Positions 26,391 through 34,214 of a stretch of 64,000 bases of DNA are shown here, one piece after another. Each line of letters begins with the position of its first letter. Position 1 is the stretch's first letter. The DNA lies in contig JAKSNZ010000001.1 in the NCBI GenBank assembly GCA_024405855.1, positions 62,001 to 126,000 on the forward strand, in the 5' to 3' direction. The translations under genes were made by a program, and so were the position numbers. Below the pieces are notes generated by a model, which ran no database searches, was not told where the DNA came from, and saw only the letters and a program-made list of their open reading frames with translations. The DNA comes from Paludibacteraceae bacterium. Lineage in GTDB: Bacteria; Bacteroidota; Bacteroidia; Bacteroidales; Paludibacteraceae.

Positions 26391-27518
26391 ATGCCAAACC
26401 AAAATCTTCAACGTGCCAGAGCAGCAAGAAAAGATGAGTTTTATACGCAGCTTAATGATATTCAATCAGAACTGCGGTATTACAAAGAGTATTTCAAGGG
26501 TAAAGTGGTGTTTTGTAACTGCGATGACCCATACGAGAGCAATTTCTTTAAGTATTTTGCTCTGAATTTCAATGCTTTTGGGTTAAAGAAACTTATTGCC
26601 ACTTGCTATAATCCATCTCCTATTGCTGGTGTTGAATTAAATTTGTTTGAAGACAATGCAATGCCAGAAACCGTTAAGAAAGCCTATAAGATAGAGATAA
26701 CAGAGGTCTCCGATGTTAATAATGACGGTGCTATAGATTTGGCTGATGTTGAATTCCTTTTGAAAAACAACAATAATGTGCTGACAACACTTAACGGAAG
26801 TGGAGATTTTAGGTCTGTTGAATGCAAAGAGTTATTGGAACAATCAGATATTGTGGTTACAAATCCACCGTTTTCATTGTTTAGAGAATATGTTGCTCAA
26901 CTTATTAAGTACGATAAAAAATTTGTTATTCTTGGTAATCAAAATGCAATTACATACAAAGAGATATTTCAACTTATTAAAGAAAATAAAATTTGGTTGG
27001 GTAGTTCCCTGTCTTTTGCAAAGTTTAAAGTGCCTGATTATTATGAAGAACGCTCAAATAGATTTTGGATAGATGAAACGGGACAGAAGTGGCGTAGTTT
27101 TGGAAATATATGTTGGTTCACAAATTTAGATATAGCTAAAAGACATCAAGATTTGATTTTATACAGGCAATACAATTCTGAAGAATACCCAAAGTATGAC
27201 AACTATGATGCTATAAATGTAAATAAAGTTGCTGATATACCTTGCGACTATGATGGGGTAATGGGAGTTCCTATTACATTTTTGGATAAATATAATCCTG
27301 AACAATTTGAAATTGTTGATGCACGTGAATTTGCTTTAAATGAAAAACAAAGACAAAAACAGACTTTTCTCATCAAAGATGCTGATGGTGCAATTAACGG
27401 GAAACCAACTTATGCAAGAATTTGTATTATTCGCCGCAAGCAAAAGTGGGGAATGATGACAGAGGAAGCATCGATGCCTATGGCAGCAGAAAAACCAGCA
27501 GAATATAAAACCAAATAA
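26391..27518 (+). CDS. EcoRI-family adenine-specific DNA methyltransferase
   Basis: 375 aa. The N-terminal KDEFYTQLNDIQSELRYY and FCNCDDPYESNFFKYF match M.EcoRI closely, and DIVVTNPPFSLFREYV contains the NPPF catalytic motif (about residues 160-163) of N6-adenine methylases. A dockerin-like acidic loop DVNNDGAIDLADVEFLL (about 110-126) lies between the SAM and catalytic regions. I start at ATG 26391; the earlier in-frame TTG 26346 is inside the structured leader. It lies 11 bp upstream of a DUF262-HNH gene. Recognition site is unknown. Confidence 0.88.
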   Translation: MPNQNLQRARAARKDEFYTQLNDIQSELRYYKEYFKGKVVFCNCDDPYESNFFKYFALNFNAFGLKKLIATCYNPSPIAGVELNLFEDNAMPETVKKAYKIEITEVSDVNNDGAIDLADVEFLLKNNNNVLTTLNGSGDFRSVECKELLEQSDIVVTNPPFSLFREYVAQLIKYDKKFVILGNQNAITYKEIFQLIKENKIWLGSSLSFAKFKVPDYYEERSNRFWIDETGQKWRSFGNICWFTNLDIAKRHQDLILYRQYNSEEYPKYDNYDAINVNKVADIPCDYDGVMGVPITFLDKYNPEQFEIVDAREFALNEKQRQKQTFLIKDADGAINGKPTYARICIIRRKQKWGMMTEEASMPMAAEKPAEYKTK

Positions 27519-27529
27519 AACATAATATT

Positions 27530-28612
27530 ATGAAGATTGAATTACACAAAATTACCATTGCCCAGCTCACAGATGGTTATGAAGATAATGCTGAAAACGG
27601 AGTTAAGGCATTCGGAGGCAAATTAGATGTACGTCCGCCATATCAGCGTGAATTTGTATATAATGACAAACAACGTGATGCCGTAATAGATACACTTACA
27701 AACGGATTCCCACTTAATGTTATGTATTGGGCTGTAAGAGATGACGGTACATTTGAAATAATAGACGGTCAGCAGAGAACAATAAGCGTATGTCAATATG
27801 TTAATGGTGACTTTGCCTTTATGTTTAAGTATTTTCATAATCTGCAGCAAGATGAGAAAAATGCAATATTGAATTATGAACTGCAAGTTTATATCTGTAG
27901 TGGCACAGATAGCGAAAAATTAAAATGGTTTCAAACTATTAACATAGCAGGAGAGAAACTTACAGACCAAGAATTAAGAAATGCTGTTTATGCAGGTAGT
28001 TGGGTCAGCGATGCCAAACGTCATTTCAGCAAAAGCGGTTGTGCCGCATACGGTCTTGCAAAAGACTATATGAGTGGTTCACCAATACGTCAGGAGTATC
28101 TTGAAACTGCAATTAGTTGGCTGTCAAAGGGTGCTATTGAATACTATATGGGCAAGCATCAACATGACCCTAATGCAAATGCCCTGTGGCTCTATTTCAC
28201 TAACGTTATAAATTGGATAAAGGTTACATTCCCAAAGAAGCGTAAAGAGATGAAAGGCGTGGAGTGGGGTCCTCTATTTGATGCTTATGGAGACAAGCAA
28301 TTAGACGCAGTGGCGTTAGAGGAGGAAATATCAAAATTAATGCAAGATAGCGATGTCACAAAAAAGAGCGGTATCTATCCGTTTGTTCTTACAAGAAAAG
28401 AAAGATATCTGAGTATCAGAGCGTTTGATGACAATATGAAACGTGAGGCGTATGAAAAACAACAGGGAATATGCCCTGTGTGTGGCAATTATTTTGAGCT
28501 GGAGCAAATGGAGGCAGACCATATTACACCTTGGCACGCAGGAGGTAAAACTGTTGCTTCAAACTGTCAGATGCTATGCAAGGAATGCAATCGCCGCAAA
28601 AGTGGGGTTTAA
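27530..28612 (+). CDS. DUF262-HNH nuclease, probable restriction partner
   Basis: 360 aa. The N-terminal DUF262 (GmrS/ParB-like) domain has RPPYQREFVYND (about 35-46) and EIIDGQQRTISVCQYVNGDF (about 76-95), a DGQQR nucleotide-hydrolysis motif. The C-terminus is a zinc-HNH domain: CPVCGNYF, EADHITPWHAGG and NCQMLCKECNR. Such DUF262-HNH proteins are modification-dependent or restriction nucleases. It directly follows the methyltransferase, so a self-versus-nonself pair is likely. It ends 4 nt into the convergent PfkB gene. Confidence 0.85.
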   Translation: MKIELHKITIAQLTDGYEDNAENGVKAFGGKLDVRPPYQREFVYNDKQRDAVIDTLTNGFPLNVMYWAVRDDGTFEIIDGQQRTISVCQYVNGDFAFMFKYFHNLQQDEKNAILNYELQVYICSGTDSEKLKWFQTINIAGEKLTDQELRNAVYAGSWVSDAKRHFSKSGCAAYGLAKDYMSGSPIRQEYLETAISWLSKGAIEYYMGKHQHDPNANALWLYFTNVINWIKVTFPKKRKEMKGVEWGPLFDAYGDKQLDAVALEEEISKLMQDSDVTKKSGIYPFVLTRKERYLSIRAFDDNMKREAYEKQQGICPVCGNYFELEQMEADHITPWHAGGKTVASNCQMLCKECNRRKSGV

Positions 28613-29490
28613 TCAATCTTTTTGAACCCTTCCGCACCGCCGTCAAAGCCTATTTTAATGGAGGCAAAGGTTTGGGCTTTATGTAGGGCATCTTCAGCAG
28701 GTAGATGAAGTCCGTAGTAAAAGTGCGTGAATGCACTGAGCAGGGCATCGCCGGCACCTACGGTATTAACAACCTTAACGGGTTTTACCGCCTGTTGCTT
28801 TATGAAAGTATGCTCTTTGCACTTGTATAGCAACGCTCCTTTTGAGCCTTGACCCAACACTATTACCTCTATATTGGGATATGCGGCAGAGAGTTGTCTA
28901 AGAAATGTTTTTGGAGTGCAAGGCAGCCCCTCGTCACTAAGAAATACTGTGTTTGCACTCTTTAGCCAAGGAGCGTTATACTCATCGTTTATGTTTGAGA
29001 ACACGTGTAAGTCTGTGACAATAGGCACATTATGCTTCTTAGCCTCCTTTAACAGCGGTTTTGCAAAGTTAATGTTGCAAATTACCGCCGCACTGAACCT
29101 TTCCCAATCATTTTCTGTGGGTAGAGCGGTTAGCCTGCACGCCTGAATGTTTTTAAGGTCACAGAAAATGCGGCGTTTACCTTTTTTATCATATAGGTTT
29201 GCAGAGGTGGGGGTGGCTTTAAGTTTGCCTTGCTCTATGTGAGTTGAAATTTCAAGGCTGCATAGAGTCTCCTTAACGCACTTGCCTGGCTCATCGGGGT
29301 AAAGAAGAGTATAGAAATTAACACCGTTACCAAGTGTCATAAGTGCCTTTGAAATGTTATAGCCCACGCCCGATACTGCCGTTCTTACACCAAATAAAGG
29401 GTATGTAATGGGCATATAATCTATTGGGAAACCGTCTGTCTTGACATTAGTCTCCAAATTCACTAACCCCGATACTAAAAAGTCTGCCAT
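28609..29490 (-). CDS. PfkB-family carbohydrate kinase
   Basis: 293 aa ribokinase-fold enzyme. The N-terminal VSGLVNLETNV and AVSGVGYNISKALMTLGNGV mark the substrate side, and VVNTVGAGDALLSAFTHFYYGL (residues ~240-261) is PfkB signature 2 with the catalytic Asp. It phosphorylates a sugar or nucleoside, unidentified here. It ends the accessory island on the right. Confidence 0.88.
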   Translation of the reverse strand: MADFLVSGLVNLETNVKTDGFPIDYMPITYPLFGVRTAVSGVGYNISKALMTLGNGVNFYTLLYPDEPGKCVKETLCSLEISTHIEQGKLKATPTSANLYDKKGKRRIFCDLKNIQACRLTALPTENDWERFSAAVICNINFAKPLLKEAKKHNVPIVTDLHVFSNINDEYNAPWLKSANTVFLSDEGLPCTPKTFLRQLSAAYPNIEVIVLGQGSKGALLYKCKEHTFIKQQAVKPVKVVNTVGAGDALLSAFTHFYYGLHLPAEDALHKAQTFASIKIGFDGGAEGFKKID

Positions 29491-29571
29491 AGTTACACTA
29501 CTATGATTTTATTAGAATGTAAAGGTACAATTTTTTTTTGTATATACAGTTAAAGTATCTAATTTTATTAG

Positions 29572-29579
29572 TAACTTTG
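29572..29579 (+). promoter_or_regulatory. -7 box (TAACTTTG) of the DUF362-DUF1893 gene
   Basis: Exact match 27 bp before the ATG at 29606. It rules out the in-frame ATG at 29585, which would fall at the transcription start. Confidence 0.55.
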
Positions 29580-29605
29580 CCGTAATGTACAAAACATTGA
29601 TTTTT

Positions 29606-31003
29606 ATGAAAAAACTTACTTTTATTTTTGCTTCAGTAGCCATAATGGTTACCGCAATATCCTGTAATAAGAACGCCTCTCAAAACACAAACGAAGAGGC
29701 AACGGCTGACAGTGTATCGGTTGTGTATATATCGCAATCAATTACAAGTGAGAACCTTATCCGCATTTTTAATGCTTTGGGCGTGGAGCCGCAGGGCAGA
29801 GTGGCTGTAAAGGTATCAACAGGCGAGGTTGGTAATCCGCATCATCTTGACCCACAGTTGGTTAAACCTTTAGTTGATAAACTTCAGGGAACTATTGTTG
29901 AATGCAATACTGCATACAGAGGCAAGAGGTTTTACAATGAAGACCACAAGCAGGTGTTTGTAGAGCATGGTTGGAGTGCCATAGCCCCTAATGACCTTAT
30001 GGATGAGGAGGCTGACATGCAGATTCCTGTAAGAGACACTCTACACATTAAATATGACATTGTGGGCTCTCACCTTCAAAACTATGACTTTATGCTTGAC
30101 CTTTCCCACTTCAAAGGTCACCCGATGGGTGGCTTTGGCGGTGCATTGAAAAACCTTAGCATTGGTGTGGCATCAAGGAACGGAAAGGCTTACATTCACT
30201 CTGCCGGCTACACTGCTGACCCTGACTCCTGCTGGCTTCACATTGAGGACCAAAACGGATTTTTGGAATCAATGGCTGCCGCCGCTGACGGTGTGGCAGA
30301 ATACTTTAAGGGTAAGAACGGCATTGTGTATATAAACATAATGAACAATATGAGCGTTGACTGTGACTGTGTGGCACACCCTGAGGCTCCTTAACTTGGC
30401 AATGTAGGCATACTTGCATCACTTGACCCTGTGGCTCTTGACCAGGCTTGCGTTGACCTTGTGTTCAACTACGCATCTAAGAAAGGCGATGACGCCACCG
30501 CCCTGATTGAGCGTATAAATTCTCGTAACGGTCTGCGTACCATTGAGCGTGCGGCGGAGATAGGTATGGGTAACAGAGCGTATAAGTTAGTGAGCATTGA
30601 CGGCGATGATATGCTAAACAAACTAAATGCTGACACACTTTCATTGGTTGTCCGTAATCATGGGGTTGAAACCACATATTCAAGACATGGCATTATTGAC
30701 CTTTATGAATTACAGAACACCGATGTACTGCAAGGTGCCGCCGTGGCAGATAAAATCATAGGCAAGGGTGCCGCCGCCCTAATGGTTAAAGGTGGCGCAA
30801 GGTTTGTAACCACTAATAAAATTACTGAGCCTGCCCTTAAAATGCTTACTGATGCAGGCATAGAGGTATCATACAGTGAACTTATAGATAACATCATAAA
30901 CAAGGCAGGCGATGACATCTGTCCTCTTGAAAAACGCCTTACAGACGTTACAGACCCCGATGCTGCATTACCTATAATTGATGAGTTTGTTAAAGAGAAG
31001 TAA
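29606..31003 (+). pseudogene. DUF362-DUF1893 fusion lipoprotein interrupted by an in-frame TAA
   Basis: Lipoprotein signal MKKLTFIFASVAIMVTAISC, then DUF362 (residues ~45-265: VKVSTGEVGNPHHLDPQLV, DLSHFKGHPMGGFGGALKN). At 30392-30394 a TAA follows VAHPEAP, and the same frame continues LGNVGILASLDPVALDQACVD, the expected DUF362 C-terminus, into DUF1893 (SLVVRNHGVETTYSRHG, DKIIGKGAAALMVKGG, CPLEKRL) to 31003. One base change would restore a 465-residue protein. Either it is a recent nonsense mutation, a two-gene split with GTG restart at 30431, or a readthrough site. Confidence 0.8.
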
Positions 31004-31048
31004 CAAAATTGGCTTTGACGGTGGTGCTTACGCGCCAGTAACAAGCAG

Positions 31049-31720
31049 ATGAAAAAGTTTCTTAAAATATTGCTGTATCTGTTTCTTGCAACAGTTCTGT
31101 GGGTTGCAATACTTAAATATGTGCCAATTTGCTATACACCTGTAATGCTGAGGCGTAGCATTGAGTATGCAGGTGACGGCAGAGACTACAAGTTCCGCAA
31201 ACAGTGGGAACCGTTGGAGAATATTGACCACAAGATGGTGTTGGCAGTGGTGGCATCGGAGGATAATCTGTTTATGACACATAACGGATTTGATATAGAG
31301 TCAATGAAAAAGGCGTATGAACGTAGTAAGAAAGGGAAGAAAGTTTGGGGAGGAAGCACCATATCGCAGCAGACGGCAAAGAATGTGTTTACCTTTGGCA
31401 CCAGAACATATTTCAGAAAAGCGGTAGAGGCGTATTTCACCTTTCTGATTGAACTGATTTGGGGTAAGGAGAGAATAATGGAGGTCTATCTTAATGTAAT
31501 TGAAACAGGCACAAACATATATGGGGTAGAGGCTGCTTCAAAGGTCTATTTTAACCATTCAAGCAAGAAAATGAGTGCGTATGAGGCTGCCCTTATTGCC
31601 GCCGCTCTGCCAAGCCCACGCAAGTACAGTGTGTCCAATCCCGGTCCGTATATGCGTAAGCGTGCCTCTCAAGTTCAAGGTCTGATGTATAAAATTGGGG
31701 AGGTGAAATTTGAGTATTAG
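31049..31720 (+). CDS. mtgA: monofunctional peptidoglycan transglycosylase
   Basis: 223 aa, GT51. One N-terminal membrane anchor (about 4-25), then VASEDNLFMTHNGFD with the catalytic Glu (about 70-84), GGSTISQQTAKNVF (about 102-115), ELIWGKERIMEVYLNVIETG (second Glu region, about 133-152) and AALIAAALPSPRKYS. It polymerises lipid II glycan strands at the periplasmic face. It follows the DUF362-DUF1893 gene by 45 bp on the same strand. Confidence 0.95.
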   Translation: MKKFLKILLYLFLATVLWVAILKYVPICYTPVMLRRSIEYAGDGRDYKFRKQWEPLENIDHKMVLAVVASEDNLFMTHNGFDIESMKKAYERSKKGKKVWGGSTISQQTAKNVFTFGTRTYFRKAVEAYFTFLIELIWGKERIMEVYLNVIETGTNIYGVEAASKVYFNHSSKKMSAYEAALIAAALPSPRKYSVSNPGPYMRKRASQVQGLMYKIGEVKFEY

Positions 31721-31725
31721 ATAAA

Positions 31726-33141
31726 TTAAGTGTCTTGTAACACTTCCCAATGTCCACCGCTAGGAGTTCCAATAAATGTTATTTTAGATAAATTTTGTAG
31801 TTCTTTTAAGTCTCTCAAAATTGTTCTTCGGGTAACGCCAAAAATCTGAGCCAAAGTAGTTGTTGTGTTTTCGTTGTTCTGCTGTAGTAGAACAAGGATT
31901 TTAGACTGCCTTTCAGATAATTTTTTGGTGACATTTTTGGTGACATTTTTGGTGACATTTTTGGTGACATTTTTTCTTGGAAATGTCACCAAAATAAAGC
32001 CACCATTAACACTCCATATCGGTTCAGGAATATTCTGCCTTTTACAAGCATCCATAATTCTTTTTGCACCAGAGCCCCAACTTTCCAAAAAAGTTGTCTT
32101 AAACAACACGGATGCAATTGTAGGATTATAGGGATACGATATATGATTCTGCTTAATGTTTTCTGCCGTAACTTGAGGTGGAAAAATGCCAGGGCTCTCT
32201 ATTTCAACACGGTCATCATAGATGGCAATACCTATTGTAAGATTATATTTTTCATACTGTCTGTGACACAAAGCATTAATCAAGGCTTCTCTTAACGCTT
32301 CCGCAGGAATCTCCAAATGTTCCTCTCTAACAAAACCTTTTATGATGCCGCTTAAGGATAAATGTTTGAAAAAGAAAGACATACCTGCGTCAAGCAAATC
32401 AAAGAAATTGCCCTCAGCACGTTGATTGTCTATAAATGAATTTTTATCATTCCCATAAAACCTTGCCATTCTCATTTGGAATTGAGGGTATCCACTAACA
32501 GTTGTACTAAACAACATTGCTGCTGCATTATTTGGAACTCCATCTGTAAGAAGATCCAACTTACTCAGTATTGAGTCTATTGATTCTGTATTAGCCGACG
32601 GGTACATTCTACCACCTTCAACCCCCAGTCTAACTGCTCCACGGATACGACTCTCATTAAGTTGTTCTATTCTTATGTTATCTGCTTTCTGTCTTTCCCA
32701 TGCAAAAAACTGCGGTTTTACAGCCTTTAACCTTTCTTCAAACATCTCTCTTGGCATTTCTTTGGTAGTGCTTTCCACCCTATAATATGGACAGCCATGA
32801 TAAGTGTATGTGTTTTTACCCCAAACCCATCCGTCAAAATGCATGGCAATTATTTTATTGTTGGTATTTGCAGGAATATCAACATATTCAATATGGGCAT
32901 CTATTTGTGGATATATTGCACTTAATGCTTGAGATATCTCACGTTGTGTGCTATCATTAACTTGTTGCCCTATTGTTTTATTGGAGACAGGTGTTATACC
33001 AAATATTAGCCATCCACCGTCTGTATTTAAAAATGCACAAGCAGTATGCATGCCGTCCTTAAGTTCGCTGGTAGTTTTTTTTAACTCTAATGTGCGACTC
33101 TCACCATTCTTAATAATATTTAACAAATCATCAAAAGTCAT
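31726..33141 (-). CDS. Schlafen AlbA_2-type ATP-binding regulator with HTH
   Basis: 471 aa. The N-terminal AlbA_2 domain has ESRTLELKKTTSELKDGMHTACAFLNTDGGWLIFGI (residues ~14-49), the middle has a GHKL-like HATPase_c_4 part (LREALINALCHRQYEKYN, ESPGIFPP), and the C-terminal ~55 residues form a winged HTH (ILVLLQQNNENTTTTLAQIFGVTRRTILRDL). Between them four NVTK units come from a 12-bp tandem repeat at 31921-31972. Members of this family act as transcriptional regulators or defence-linked proteins. It stands alone with its own promoter. Confidence 0.85.
   Translation of the reverse strand: MTFDDLLNIIKNGESRTLELKKTTSELKDGMHTACAFLNTDGGWLIFGITPVSNKTIGQQVNDSTQREISQALSAIYPQIDAHIEYVDIPANTNNKIIAMHFDGWVWGKNTYTYHGCPYYRVESTTKEMPREMFEERLKAVKPQFFAWERQKADNIRIEQLNESRIRGAVRLGVEGGRMYPSANTESIDSILSKLDLLTDGVPNNAAAMLFSTTVSGYPQFQMRMARFYGNDKNSFIDNQRAEGNFFDLLDAGMSFFFKHLSLSGIIKGFVREEHLEIPAEALREALINALCHRQYEKYNLTIGIAIYDDRVEIESPGIFPPQVTAENIKQNHISYPYNPTIASVLFKTTFLESWGSGAKRIMDACKRQNIPEPIWSVNGGFILVTFPRKNVTKNVTKNVTKNVTKKLSERQSKILVLLQQNNENTTTTLAQIFGVTRRTILRDLKELQNLSKITFIGTPSGGHWEVLQDT
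31921..31972. repeat. 12-bp tandem repeat, about 4 units, in frame
   Basis: The unit ACATTTTTGGTG repeats about four times and encodes NVTK on the minus strand. Copy-number change would alter linker length by four residues without changing frame. Confidence 0.85.
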
Positions 33142-33162
33142 TCCTACGAAATGTATAACTCA

Positions 33163-33170
33163 CAAAGTTA
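33163..33170 (-). promoter_or_regulatory. -7 box (TAACTTTG, minus) of the AlbA_2 gene
   Basis: CAAAGTTA on the plus strand, about 22 bp upstream of the ATG at 33141; perfect consensus. Confidence 0.5.
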
Positions 33171-33279
33171 AGAAAAAAAAGGTATTTACACATAGGATTA
33201 GTGAAAAAATTCGAATTTTTGACTCTTTCATAGTCTGAAAGCGCCCATTTATTAGCAATAAAATCAGATACACTAATTA

Positions 33280-33287
33280 TATATTTG
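33280..33287 (+). promoter_or_regulatory. -7 box (TATATTTG) before the diacylglycerol-kinase-like gene
   Basis: Exact match 32 bp before ATG 33319. It may serve the whole co-directional run that follows. A weaker TACCTTTA lies at 33299-33306. Confidence 0.45.
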
Positions 33288-33318
33288 CAAAAAAATTGTA
33301 CCTTTACACGCTATTAAT

Positions 33319-34194
33319 ATGCAGATGAAAAAAGTTTGGTTTATAGTAAATCCGGTATCGGGCACATCAAACAGAAAAGTTTGGGTGGAAAAGGCTGTAA
33401 ATGAACTTGCAGGTGTCTATGACATTACGGTTGTCAAGACTGAGTATAGGGGGCATGGTCATAAAATAGCCTCCGATGCCGTAAAACAGGGCGTAGATAT
33501 AGTTGTGGCAGTAGGTGGAGACGGTACCGTTAATGAGATAGGTAGTGCATTAGTAGGTTCTAATACCGTGCTTTGCATATTCCCAATGGGTTCAGGTAAC
33601 GGACTTGCACGTGAACTTGGGCTTAGCGTTAAGTCCGCTGACAAGGCAATAGAGACACTGCGTAACGGAAAAATTACCGAAGTTGATTACGGAACAGCAT
33701 TTGACACACCTTTCTTCTGCACCTGCGGCACAGGATTTGACGCTGAAATCGCACGCCTTTTTGTCACCAATAGGAAGCGTGGCTTTTGGCAGTACCTTAA
33801 ATTAAGCGTAAAGACATTCTTTACATTCAAGCCTATAGATGTAACCATTACCGTTGATGGCAAAACATTACAACGTTCAGTGTTTCTGCTAAATGCCGCC
33901 AATATAAAGCAATTTGGATTTGGGGCTTACATTGCACCACTTGCAAGCGTGCAGGATTCAATGCTTGATGTAACCATAGTGCCACCTGTAAACCTGTTTT
34001 CAGCCTTACGCCTTACATTTGGCATGTTTACACATCGGTTGCATAAAATGAAACCTATAGAGACATTCAAATGCCAAAGCCTTGAAATTACATTACCTTC
34101 AGATGCACCGTTCCACATTGACGGAGACTATGTAATGCAGTCTTCAAACACATTTACCATAAAAGTTAATAAGGGGCTGAAAGTTTTAGTATAA
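33319..34194 (+). CDS. diacylglycerol/lipid kinase family protein (YegS-like)
   Basis: 291 aa DAGK-catalytic fold. FIVNPVSGT (about 8-16), AVGGDGTVNEIGSALVG (about 63-79, the GGDGT nucleotide motif) and FPMGSGNGLARELGL (about 87-101) are clear. The C-terminal beta domain ends in HIDGDYV, typical of lipid kinases. It phosphorylates a membrane lipid. Start could be M1 or M3. The T9SS cargo gene begins 20 bp downstream. Confidence 0.9.
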   Translation: MQMKKVWFIVNPVSGTSNRKVWVEKAVNELAGVYDITVVKTEYRGHGHKIASDAVKQGVDIVVAVGGDGTVNEIGSALVGSNTVLCIFPMGSGNGLARELGLSVKSADKAIETLRNGKITEVDYGTAFDTPFFCTCGTGFDAEIARLFVTNRKRGFWQYLKLSVKTFFTFKPIDVTITVDGKTLQRSVFLLNAANIKQFGFGAYIAPLASVQDSMLDVTIVPPVNLFSALRLTFGMFTHRLHKMKPIETFKCQSLEITLPSDAPFHIDGDYVMQSSNTFTIKVNKGLKVLV

Positions 34195-34214
34195 CTATTA
34201 AAAAATATAAAATT

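Noticed and set aside
31921..31972. CRISPR-like short repeat array
   Set aside because: Units are 12 bp, contiguous, without spacers, and encode an in-frame protein linker. No CRISPR array was found anywhere in the window.
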